DNA from: Omphiscola glabra
Lineage: Eukaryota > Mollusca > Gastropoda > Lymnaeidae
Direction: 5' to 3'
NCBI GenBank assembly: GCA_964017045.1
Contig: OZ024794.1
Coordinates: 54,576,108-54,640,107, forward strand
Length of the DNA stretch: 64,000 nucleotides
Both the position numbers and the translations under genes were made by a program. The notes beneath the pieces were generated by a model that worked only from the letters and a program-made list of their open reading frames with translations, searched no databases and was not told the origin of the DNA. How positions within the stretch are numbered: the first letter of the stretch is position 1; each line of letters opens with the position of its first letter. This document shows, in pieces, positions 12,701 through 34,100 of this stretch.

Positions 12701-12742
12701 CAGTATGATATAGAACAGGACATGATCAATGGATGGGTGTAG
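794..12742 (+). CDS. P4HA: Prolyl 4-hydroxylase subunit alpha, C-terminal part (5' partial, 10 exons seen)
   Basis: Exons: 794-845, 1963-2093, 4739-4900, 5958-6022, 6370-6493, 9075-9131, 9391-9459, 11132-11200, 12050-12146, 12630-12742 (TAG). All junctions are AG/GT and in phase; together they encode 312 residues. The family hydroxylates proline using Fe(II), 2-oxoglutarate, O2 and ascorbate, usually in the ER lumen. Seen: the linker with GTFDPRLVCKYSV and EVISISPYVCLYY; the iron-binding H-x-D in GGHYDVHLD (exon 6); GNRLATFLIY; the distal iron His in HHAACPVL and the 2-oxoglutarate Lys in GHKWVTNKW (exons 9-10). Vertebrate P4HA is about 530 residues, so the signal peptide and most of the peptide-binding N-terminus lie upstream of the window. 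The ATG at 794 is in frame but is probably internal. Introns carry a LINE, MITEs and several minisatellites. The catalytic residues are intact, so it is probably functional. The member number within the P4HA family is undetermined. Confidence 0.9.
1616..1862. repeat. Minisatellite, 15-bp unit, ~16 copies
   Basis: The unit is TGACATACATGTTAC with small variants. Because 15 is divisible by three and the unit lacks stops, it produces a spurious 73-codon minus-strand ORF. It ends about 100 bp before P4HA exon 1963-2093. Confidence 0.95.
2223..2407. repeat. Minisatellite, 17-bp unit, ~11 copies
   Basis: The unit is CTTGTAGGGGTCTCACG. A few copies carry ATTGTAGG instead of CTTGTAGG. It lies in a P4HA intron just after the exon ending at 2093. 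Confidence 0.95.
2768..2995 (-). mobile_element. Dispersed repeat copy 1, related to 9835-10225
   Basis: Read on the minus strand, this matches the 9835-10225 repeat in order: a C-rich end, the AAATCATATTTTC-like block, the GCTTAGTTTCGCC block, GCATGCTTTTGGCCCC, and the TTAGGGATTAGGA block. Two inverted copies in one window show an interspersed element. The copy at 10.2 kb ends in CAGTGACGTAGCTAGG, like the hAT-type ends seen elsewhere. No coding capacity and no clear target duplication. Confidence 0.6.
3600..3785. repeat. Minisatellite, about 28-bp unit (left part)
   Basis: Units resemble GACATTTAGTAGACGACATT followed by TAAACAAA. The array is split by an insertion at 3786-4539 and resumes at 4540-4588 in the same register. 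Confidence 0.9.
3786..4539 (+). mobile_element. Inserted element with TAAG tail, probably non-LTR retrotransposon derived
   Basis: A GC-rich 754-bp block interrupts the 28-bp array. TAGTAGACGAC lies immediately before it (3775-3785) and immediately after it (4540-4550), an 11-bp direct duplication compatible with a target site duplication. The right end carries a short TAAG run, like a LINE or SINE 3' tail. No reverse transcriptase motif or tRNA-like promoter was found. Caveat: because the host is itself a tandem repeat, the flanking duplication could predate the insertion. Confidence 0.5.
4540..4588. repeat. 28-bp minisatellite (right part, after insertion)
   Basis: Continuation of the 3600-3785 array: TAGTAGACGACATTTAAAC and one further unit. 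Confidence 0.85.
4988..5272 (-). mobile_element. MULE-like foldback MITE, copy A (one arm lost)
   Basis: It shares the central block (GAATAGCA ... TGCTATTCGGATGTCA) and one long arm with the elements at 29647-30280 and 30656-30968. It ends in GCCACTTCG, the reverse complement of the CGAAGTGGC terminus seen at 30656. The left arm is missing, replaced by a short GT run, and no 9-bp duplication is visible. It sits in a P4HA intron. Confidence 0.7.
6544..7880 (-). mobile_element. 5'-truncated LINE, CR1/jockey-like reverse transcriptase
   Basis: On the minus strand an open frame (stop at 7035) encodes the C-terminal half of a non-LTR reverse transcriptase. Seen: YFGISGSVLSWFRSFLSNRT, VPQGSVLGPVLF, the catalytic SFADDTQLY box, KLKLNDDKTE, and the SRLDYCNSLLSG-P-KLQKIQNSAARL thumb region. 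The N-terminal palm block with the first catalytic Asp (usually D-SAAFDTVDH) is absent, as are endonuclease and ORF1. The 3' end carries a GCGCTATATAAG motif followed by an (ATA)n tail at 6542-6560. It is dead on arrival and lies antisense in a P4HA intron. Clade assignment is from motif style only. Confidence 0.85.
9457..9602. repeat. Tandem repeat, ~48-bp unit, 3 copies, including the 5' splice site
   Basis: Each unit starts with T(A/T)TGTAAGTG followed by ACTTCAATTTGACAC. The first unit contains the real donor of P4HA exon 9391-9459, so GTAAGTG is present three times. Confidence 0.85.
9835..10225 (+). mobile_element. Dispersed repeat copy 2, with internal 68-bp triplication
   Basis: Related in inverted orientation to 2768-2995. 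The block starting GCCAAAATTAGGGATTAGGA occurs at 9868, 9936 and 10004, exactly 68 bp apart, whereas copy 1 has it once. The right end holds CAGTGACGTAGCTAGG (10197 onward), similar to the MITE ends at 28647. Confidence 0.6.
10415..10592. repeat. Minisatellite, 30-bp unit, ~6 copies
   Basis: The unit contains GGAAGTAGCATAAATTTATC and TGAGGAAAAT or TGAGGGAAGT. It is open in both directions because 30 is divisible by three. It lies in a P4HA intron. Confidence 0.95.
10717..10912. mobile_element. hAT MITE resembling URR1/SPIN-type elements, 196 bp
   Basis: Terminal inverted repeats TAGTGGTTCTCAACC and GGTTGAGAGCCGCTG flank an interior with GCCGCGACCCTTTAATA, TTGCTACTTCATAACTG, TTCCGATGGTCTTAGGC and AAAGGGGTCGCGACCC. 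Flanks are CTTTAACA (10709-10716) and ATTTAACA (10913-10920), an 8-bp duplication with one mismatch, as expected for hAT. From memory the interior closely follows the rodent URR1 hAT MITE and is related to SPIN elements. No transposase. Confidence 0.85.
11258..11793. repeat. Minisatellite, 43-bp unit, ~12 copies
   Basis: The unit includes GTGTCATTTTATCCTTGTCT and AAGATAGTTGATTTAAGATC. Copies are nearly identical (one CACGTG and one AAGGCAG variant), implying recent expansion. It starts about 60 bp after the P4HA donor at 11200. Confidence 0.97.
12341..12582. repeat. Minisatellite, 30-bp unit, ~8 copies
   Basis: The unit is CTGTTTGGAAGTTAAATTAA plus CTCAAATGAA, essentially invariant. It lies in the last P4HA intron, 50 bp before the final exon at 12630. 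The 62-74 codon ORFs here are artefacts. Confidence 0.97.
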
Positions 12743-13097
12743 TTTATCCAGCTATTAGAAAGCTATTAATTTCATGTTCATTTCATTTTAATTCATTACA
12801 TTCAAACAATATTATTTAAACAATTATTATAAAAAAATCTAGTCATTATATATAAAAGTAATTCAATTTTGTGATGATTTTTATTTCCTTGAGAGTTTTT
12901 CTTTAATAAGAATGCTGTGCAAATTTTCACTGAATTCTGTGCTCAGAAGAGTGGTGAAGTGAGAACGTAACATCCAAGACTTTTAGTGTGGTCTCATCAT
13001 TTCATTTACCTTAATATTTATTATTATTATTCTTTTAATTGTGCAAAAGTCAGGATGATTGGTAATACATGTACAAAAGTTACATGAAATATATTAA

Positions 13098-13103
13098 AAT
13101 AAA
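13098..13103 (+). terminator. Candidate poly(A) signal for P4HA
   Basis: AATAAA about 356 bp after the P4HA stop. It is the first canonical hexamer I see downstream, chosen by position only. Confidence 0.35.
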
Positions 13104-13627
13104 TTCAGAAAGAACTTTGAGTTATATCATATATTTATTGTATGCATCCACAAGCATTCCTGGTAAAATACAATACTGTGTAAGTTTTTCCAAAAACCCG
13201 AGTAGCATGTGATATCTTCTAAACAGCAATAAATGCTGACTGAACTTCAGAACGCAAAAATAACTCTACAGCTATAAGAAACCAAATGATACCACAAAAT
13301 AGAAGGCCACCATAAAAACTTCCAGTCAATGTTGAAGTAGATTTTTTGTAGAATGGAACAGTAACAGAAACTTAATAGCTCTTATTTAATAACTATAATT
13401 TTAAACTGTTCAATGCTTTAAATCTGTAAGATTCTCAAACAGAGAAAAAAAAAAAAGATTCATATTTATACACGCACCGATGAGGTAAGACACATATTGG
13501 TCAGTTAAATGAACACAATGTAGAACTTTCACAAGTTTATGAGATTCTAAGATTTAAATAACAATTTAGAAAAAAACATGGAATTTTTAGTATTTTCCTA
13601 ATAGAACAATGGATTTCAATATTTTCA

Positions 13628-13921
13628 GTGCAGAGACCAGCACTGGTTCTTGAGACCAGCACTGGTTCTTGAGACCAGCACTGGTTCTTGAGACCAGCAC
13701 AGGTTCTTGAGACTAGCACTGGTTCTTGCCACCAGCACTGGTTCTTGCGACCAGCACTGGTTCTTGAGACCAGCCCTGGTTCTTGAGACCAGCACTGGTT
13801 CTTGAGACCAGCACAGGTTCTTGAGACTAGCACTGGTTCTTGAGACCAGCACTGGTTCTTGAGACTAGCACTGGTTCTTGCGACCAGCACTGGTTCTTGA
13901 GACCAGCACTGGTTCTTGAGT
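13628..13921. repeat. Minisatellite, 19-bp unit, ~16 copies
   Basis: The unit is GAGACCAGCACTGGTTCTT, with variants GACTAG, GCGACC and GCACAGG recurring in blocks. The unit is not divisible by three, so the shadow peptide repeats only every 57 nt. Confidence 0.95.
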
Positions 13922-14112
13922 TCCACGTGTGAGATCCAAATACTCCATTGGGAAAACTGTATTTTAAAATAATTTCATGCTGTGTAAAGTGATTCTTAGC
14001 ACAACAGAACTGACCTTTAGGTTCCAAAAATTGTTGGACACCACTGCTATAAAGAGTAATAATACTGTCTAGATTGTATCGAACATTTATGAACAATGCA
14101 TTTTCATTGAAT

Positions 14113-14118
14113 TTTATT
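14113..14118 (-). terminator. Candidate poly(A) signal for ALDH7A1
   Basis: TTTATT on the plus strand, that is AATAAA on the gene strand, about 260 bp after the TGA. Chosen by position only. Confidence 0.35.
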
Positions 14119-14378
14119 TTTAAAAAGATCTGAGTGTAAAATATCGGCTCATTCACAAGCCTGGACTAGTATTTGTAGAAGTAACAAGAACATTGCTCTG
14201 CAACTTTTTCTAACCAACACATGCGGTTACAGTCAAACCAGCTAATCTTTACAATCAATTGTATAGTCACTGTAGGTGATAATCACACAAAAAATGGAAA
14301 TTGGTTACAGGTAAAGTAACAATCCACACATTTCACACTCTCTCACCAATGTTCATTAATAAATGGTTAACTTTGAAT

Positions 14379-27474
<13,096 letters not shown>

Positions 27475-28646
27475 AACTATCCAGATTTTTGCCGCAATGT
27501 GACTTATATCGTTACCAGCTTTTAAGATCGCCGATAAAATAGAATTAGACTAATGCGAAAATTTGTGTAAATAAAAAAATAAATGTTAAGCTTTAATTAT
27601 TATTAGGCGAAATAATATGGCATATATAAAATGAAATATAATTCTTATCTAATAAATTAAAATATAAAATATGAGTCAACTCATGTCATAGCAACCTTTG
27701 AGCACTTGCGCAATATGCTCTTATTGGCTACTGACTACTGTAGACTGTAAACTATAGGCTTACTAATTTATGTTATAAATGAATATTTTTTTTCAAAATG
27801 ACAGTTTAAATATTTTTTAAAAGTACTATTTATACATAGGGCTACGCTCCTTAGCTTTCAATTATATATTTATATTATGAAAAAGAATGTCCGAATTTAA
27901 TTGACCCCCACCTGAGAAAATTTCTGCGGGAGCCAATTCATGAATGTAACGGCTATAAGTTGTACTTTTTGTCTCTTTGTGGAACGTTATAACAATGGTA
28001 AAACATACTAGCTCGCTATTAACTTTCAAGATGCTGTTTTCATCATCATCATGCCGTTTTACACTACTTAATAATTGGTTAGGAGCATTGTTTACAGGAT
28101 TAACAAAAGCCATTGTGTGTAATGACAATTTTGGCACTCAGGTCCTGCGCCCCAACGACTTCCCCCTTGCTAGGCTCTCAGATTACATGGGGGTGGGGGG
28201 AGGTCTAAAATATCTAGAGTTAAAGTGTATGACTGTTTGCACACTTAGTGCATGTCCGATTTGAAGTATTGCGCACCATTTATCACTTGCTTTGACGGCG
28301 TTCAATCTTTTGGGTGAAAAACGTCACATCTATAACATCAACAAGTTAGGGCATATATAGTTTTTTTATGGCAACTAATATTAATATTTAAATTGCTCAT
28401 TAGCTGACAATGTAATAATACTAAAGACGAGTTTTGGAGGTAATATTGTACACTATGTTCTTAACGTTTTAGGGTAGCTTTATTTTAAGTTATTTATAAG
28501 AGCATATTTCTCAAGTGCTCAAAGGTTGCTATGAGTTGATTCATATTGTATATTTTTAATTATTAGAAAATAATTATATTTCATTTCATATAATGACATA
28601 CCATTTCTCTAATTTGAATTGACTTATCACCCAGTCTGACCATCCT

Positions 28647-29010
28647 CAGTGGCGTAGCTAGGGTTGCAGTGGCGTAGTGAAGGGGGGCATCATGCCCCGG
28701 GCGCTACTCACAAAGGGGCGCCAAATGGTATATTTTACTATAATATTGTATGGTTTTCGAATAGGGGGGGGCGCTAAAAAGGTATTGTGCCCCGGGCGCG
28801 AGTTAAGCTCGCTACGCCACTGTAGGGTTGGTGCCGCCTGGGGCGGGCCAAGATTTTTGACGCTCCCCCACCAAAAAAAAAAGTTAAAACATTACAATAC
28901 GACCAACAAACAAACTCAGCAGTTGGCCGAAAATGCCACCCATCAATATAATAAAGAAACAAAGTGCCGCCCGAGGCGCAACGCCCCCTTCACACGGCAC
29001 TAATCGCCGC
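28647..29010 (+). mobile_element. hAT-type MITE (outer, host of nested insertion)
   Basis: It starts CAGTGGCGTAGCTAGGGTTG and continues, after a nested element, into GGTGCCGCCTGGGGCGGGCC and further G/C-rich sequence. Similar starts occur at 10197. The right end is not clearly defined, so the end given is approximate. Confidence 0.5.
28667..28822 (+). mobile_element. hAT-type MITE, 156 bp, nested, perfect 8-bp target duplication
   Basis: Ends are CAGTGGCGTAGTGAAG and GCTCGCTACGCCACTG. TAGGGTTG flanks it on both sides (28659-28666 and 28823-28830). The interior is homologous, in inverted orientation, to the 29908-30092 element (shared TTTTACTATAATATTGTATG and GGGGCGCCAAATGGTATA). Confidence 0.92.
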
Positions 29011-29646
29011 CAAAAATTAATAACGAAATTTACACGTTACATTACATGAAATTATTTTTTATGAACTACATCACGAGTGTCATAGCTAATATCATAGCTA
29101 AATAATGATGGTGATATCAATCATTCAATTTAATGTGTTATTATTATTCTAAATAAAAACAGTTTTACAGGAGCACAGTAGAACGAAAAAAAAAAAGTCT
29201 TTTATTAAGTGGGTACCGTGTGCTGAAGGAAGCATTGAGCAAATAGGTCATTAGCATAATGAGTTAGAAAAAAATAATAACATCAAAATGTACGCAGCCC
29301 CTTTCTTTAGTGGAAACATCGAATGCTGCATCAGAGACCCAGTGCCACCGTAGACCTGTTTCAAATGTACGAAAGTGGGCTGAAGCAAAACGATGGAAGC
29401 CTCAGCAGTCGAGCAGTCGTGGTAAGTCGTTCGACTTTGTTTCAGTTCTAACTTAGAATCTAAGCCAATGCCGTACTCGATTTTTGAGCATTTCCTAAGG
29501 ATTCGTTACATCTCTTAGGTTTAAATAATTTGCACGTCTTTACATTCTTGTTAATTCTCTTTAAAACTTCACGAGAGTGACTAAATCAACCCCACCCACT
29601 GCTGTAAGTGTAAGCTACATTAGAAATTTTACGTTTAATATTTAAA

Positions 29647-30280
29647 CGAAGAGGCTATTGGTACCCGGGTACCAGAAGTGAGAGGTTGGGATTAAAAACG
29701 ATTTAAAATATTATTGTTCGGTTTGTAAGACCAAACGAGGTATCAAATGAAAGATAATTGAATGTAGTATACGTTTGTAATCTTAATTCTTTAGTTTTAC
29801 TAAAATAAACTACCACAAATGACATCCGAATAGCATTGAGTCTAATGGTACCCGGGTGCGAATGGCGGTGCTGCATGCCCGGGTCCATTTTGACTAATGC
29901 TATTCGGCAGTGGCGTAGCGAGCTTAACTCGCGCCCGGGGCACAACACCTTTTTAGCGCCACCCAATACCTTTTCAGCGCCCCCCTATATTCGAAAACCA
30001 TACAATATTATAGTAAAATATACCATTTGGCGCCCCTTTGTGAGTAGCACCAAGGGCATGATGCCCCCCTTGCCCCCCTCACTACGCCACTGCTATTCGG
30101 ATGTCATTTGTAGTAGTTTATTTTAGTTAAAATGAAGAATTAAGTTTACAAACGTATAGTCCATTCAATTATCTTTCATTTGATACCTCATTTCGTCTTA
30201 CAAACCCAAAAATCATATTTTACATCGTTTTTTAACCACAACCTCTCACTTCTGGTACCCGTGTACCAATAGTTGCAGCC
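29647..30280 (+). mobile_element. MULE-like foldback MITE, copy B, perfect 9-bp target duplication
   Basis: Long inverted arms start CGAAGAGGCTATTGGTACC and end GTACCAATAGTTGCAGCC. Arms of about 170 bp include GTACCAGAA, TGAGAGGTTGGGATTAAAAA and AAATATTATTG and their complements. The centre is a GACATCCGAATAGCAT / ATGCTATTCGGATGTC inverted repeat. ATATTTAAA flanks both sides (29638-29646, 30281-30289). Nine-bp duplications with long terminal repeats fit Mutator-like elements. It is interrupted by a hAT MITE. Confidence 0.88.
29908..30092 (-). mobile_element. hAT-type MITE, 185 bp, nested, perfect 8-bp target duplication
   Basis: Ends are CAGTGGCGTAGCGAGC and CTCACTACGCCACTG. CTATTCGG flanks both sides (29900-29907, 30093-30100). 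Copies at about 5080 and 30780 show the empty site with a single CTATTCGG, confirming the insertion and its boundaries. Confidence 0.95.
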
Positions 30281-30655
30281 ATATTTAAATACAAGAATTT
30301 TAATAGCGCTTGCAAAGTTTTAAGTCAAATTTTACACAGTTTATTCCCTTTGCAAGATAAATTTAGAGCATACAAGTTAAATCACAATCGGTGTTGACAT
30401 TTTGCAATTTTTTTACCACGCAAATTATATTTTAAAAAAAGAATCACTTACTTTTTAAATGAAACAGGAAATAATAACAAATCAAACCAAAAGCATTAAA
30501 TTAAATTTAGTAAACAGTTAGGGACGGTAGAGTAACACTAACAAAACAACAATACCAAATGTTATTACAGCTTAAAACAAACATCAATTTAAAACCATTG
30601 TTTTTTCATTTACTCATCCAAATAAAAGTAAATTTTTTATCACTATTTAAAAATA

Positions 30656-30968
30656 CGAAGTGGCTATAGGTACACGGGTACCAGAACTGAGAGGTTGGGA
30701 TGACATCCGAATAGCATTGAGCCTAATGGTACCCGGGTGCGAATGGCGGCGCTGCGTGTCCGGGTACATTTTGACTAATGCTATTCGGATGTCATTTTTG
30801 GTAGTTTATTTTAGTAAAACTGAAGAATTAATATTTCATTCGTAAAGTACATACAATTATCTTTCATTTGATACCTCATTTGGTCTTACAAACCCAACAA
30901 TAATATTTTAAATCGTTTTTTAATCCCAACCTCTCAATTCTGGTACCCGTGTACCAATAGGTGCAGCC
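30656..30968 (+). mobile_element. MULE-like foldback MITE, copy C, 9-bp target duplication
   Basis: It starts CGAAGTGGCTATAGGTAC and ends GTACCAATAGGTGCAGCC, with TTAAAAATA on both sides (30647-30655, 30969-30977). Most of the left arm is deleted between GAGAGGTTGGGA and TGACATCCGAATAG. It lies 190 bp upstream of the WD40 gene start. Confidence 0.85.
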
Positions 30969-31158
30969 TTAAAAATATTTACAACGGAATTGGGGTGCTT
31001 CTAAAAATAGTGCTTTACTCTTTCCCCAATCCATTTTTCCATAGGATTTTTTTACGCAATCACAGTCATATAAAATCCGTTAACGACGCGCTAGTTTTGT
31101 ATATATTTCTATATCTAAGGGTTTACCGAGCCGCCCCCCGACTGGTCGGGAGAAGACC

Positions 31159-34100
31159 ATGTCACAAGAAACCTCCGCGAGGCCGTTCCATCGTATAGAG
31201 AAGCCTCTCTCCAGCCCACCACCGAGACTTAAGCTGAGGCTAGCTCTTGGTATGGGATGCTTTACTGGGAGCTGTCTTGCCGTGAACCCAGCATCCGGTA
31301 CCTTAGCTTATCCAGCTTCTGGCGTCACTGTGCTTCTTGATATAGTCAACAGCAAGTAGGTACTTGATATGAACGCGTATAAAATTAATTTCCTTTTCTA
31401 AACATTAAGTGAGCCGCATACAAATTGAGCCACATAAACATTGAGCCACATAAACATTGAGCCACATTGACATTATTGCGATTTTCGAAAAAATACGTTT
31501 TTATTTCTGTTTTTTAAATTTTATCTGTTGTTTCTTGTTTTGTATTTACGGAAGAAGGCATCTCGCCGAAACTTCCGTTTAATTGTCCTTTCACTTCTTT
31601 TCAACTTCTTGTTTCACTATACATTTACATCAAATCATTTCCCATGTTATTTAAAGCTACGACTTTTGGAATTGCTTTTAAGCAGAGCTGGAGTTGCAAA
31701 AAGCTTCGGGGTTGTTTTGTTTTTTTATAATGAATTAAGATAGCATTTAAATTTAAAAAAAATTATAAGGCCCTTTTCTAGGATGGGAAACAAAAGACAG
31801 AAATGGGAGAGTTAAAAAAAGACAAAAACACGTGGCTATTGAAACCATTGGGCTTATTGCATGGGTTTCTTTCCCTTGTTTATGCTTTATACACAGTGTT
31901 TCCCAACCTTTTCTATGGTCTGCATCCTCTACGATTTTTTAAAAAAACTAGTCTTGGTCCTCCTACAAAAGTAGCAATTAGCAATGCATTATCAAAGGGA
32001 AGTAAGATATGCACCAATAATTTGTTGATTGAGTTACATATAGATAAACGGTAGAGCTAAGAAAATAAATTTGTGAATTATAAGAATACATTAAAATGTT
32101 AATGAAGAACTTGTTGAACAAGTATATAAATATTTATATCGTAATTTATAAGTAAGTGGCTCTGCTGTTCTGTAATCAATTTTTTTTTCGTACTCCTGAA
32201 CTGCCACCAAGCACTGGGGGGGGGGGGGGGCAGAGGTGAAACCCTGTTAAACGTTTTTTGTGTTTTCTGTTTCATGACTGCTTGTTCGTCAGTATGTCTG
32301 TCGGTCTGTCTGTTGGTCTGTCTGTTGGTTTGTCTGTTTGTCTGTATAATCTAATCTTTCCACTTGTTAGATTACATTATTTAACCAGTTTAAAAACTTG
32401 TCTTTGTATTTGTTGAGCACTTAGCGAATGTCTGGTATAACTTTATCGTTTTAAAATTATTCCCTGATACATTAAATGTTCATAAAAATTCAGAAGTGTT
32501 ACCGGTATCACTCAGAAGCCGTACAAATTCTTTCATAGATTATTGCAATCTCATTTTTTTGTCATCTCTCCGTCATGAAATTCACACCCCTTTTCGGTGA
32601 GTTATTTTAGCATCGTAAAATGATTTATAGTTTACCAACACCATTGGCTATTCAATCAACTCTGTCTGTCAGAACCTTCTGGGTGGATCTTAAACTTACT
32701 ATATTGACAGCTTCTGTAAAAGTCCAAAAAGGGTAAATGTAATTATGGATACAACTCTGAATGTAGAGACAAGAGCGCTGGCCGGTCTGGGGTGATGAGT
32801 ACGCAGTGTGGGTGGCCATTTGTTTATTTTTTTCTATTTTAAGATTTAAAATTAAAATATATTTTCAGAGGGAAAGTTTGGCTTATAGGGTGCAGTATTA
32901 AAGCGTAGGCGTGGTTTAAAGCAGCGTTTCCCAAATTTTCAAATTTGTAGGACCCGAGGAAAAGTTTCGAAATTGCAAGTGGGGCCAGATTTACTTTCTT
33001 ATATGTAACCATAAATATTCATGTTATGCGGACTGGCAACGTAAGGCTTGCGGACCGTTGTCGTGTCCGCTGAACAACATTTTGGGACCGCTGGTTTAAA
33101 TCAAAAGTATTAGAGAGAAGGAGATAAGAAGAAAGGAGTGCGATGTATTAATATATTAGTGTTTTGAAGGCAAACATAAAGGCTGCATGAATTATCTGCC
33201 TACATATGATAATTCAGAGTTGTAATAGAGTTGGACAATTTATAAGGCAGTTCAATGCATGAAATTAGCCGTAAACTACCTTTGACAATTTCCCTGGACT
33301 ATTTCCTTTGACCATTTCTATGGACAATTTCCTTTGAAGATATCCATGGACTATATTCTTAGGCTTAACAATTTCCTTTGACCATTCCATTACCCCTTCC
33401 CCATAACATTTCCCTTGACAATTAGTTCCATGGACCATTTCCCTTGACAATTTCTACGGACTATTTCCTTTGGCCAAACTAATTCCATTGACCACTTTCC
33501 CCCATGACCACTTTCCCCCTGACAACTTCTCAACTTATTTTATCGAAATTCGGATAGTGTTCTGTTTTATGTTGCACTCACATTTAAATATATGTTGATT
33601 TAAAATCCAATATTTGTGTATTATCATACAAATTCAATATTTGTTGACTATTTATCATTTGAGTGAAATCAACAAAAAAAAGACCCATCCACCCCCACCC
33701 CCGCCCCCACAAAACCAACAAAGAAACAAGCAAAAACAAACAACAACCACTATAAAACAATGTCATTAGAAAGTAAGACCGCCGAAATTATTGCCTGGGC
33801 ATTTTTTCGCGAAATCCTCGCAACGGCACGTGTTTCTATCATCAGACAAAGGGGCTATATCCACCAAGCACAGCAGACGATATCGTGCGTGAAGTTTTCC
33901 CCAGACGGCAACCTGTTGCTGATTGGGGAGCTGGGCTACATGCCGCCACTCCGTGTCTGGTGCATCCAGCAGGAGATGGAAGTGAGCAAGTTTATCGGAC
34001 ACGAGTACGGAATAGTGGGCGCCTCGTTCTCCAAAGACATGGATCTGGTGGTTTCTGTGGGAACACGGCATGATGGGTTCATCAACGTGTGGGGCTGGCC

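Larger units (their letters stand above)
12743..14378. other. Convergent intergenic region (P4HA and ALDH7A1 3' ends)
   Basis: About 1.6 kb between two convergent stop codons. It should hold both 3' UTRs. Contents seen: candidate poly(A) signals and the 19-bp array at 13628-13921. No coding exon recognised. Confidence 0.6.
27475..31158. other. Divergent intergenic region between ALDH7A1 and the WD40 gene
   Basis: A 3.7-kb head-to-head gap. It should contain both promoters, but I see no clear TATA or CpG-rich core. Most of 28.6-31.0 kb is transposons, listed separately. No coding exon recognised; the short ORFs here lie in the MITEs. Confidence 0.5.

Noticed and set aside
13628..13921. Regularly spaced repeats as a CRISPR array
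   Set aside because: Repeats are directly adjacent with no unique spacers, and the genome is eukaryotic. The same holds for all other arrays here.
33760..33845. ATG at 33760 as start of the WD40 gene
   Set aside because: The in-frame peptide before 33846 has no family match, while a strong TCATCAG acceptor at 33839-33845 joins exactly in phase to the exon 31159-31355, which carries conserved N-terminal sequence.
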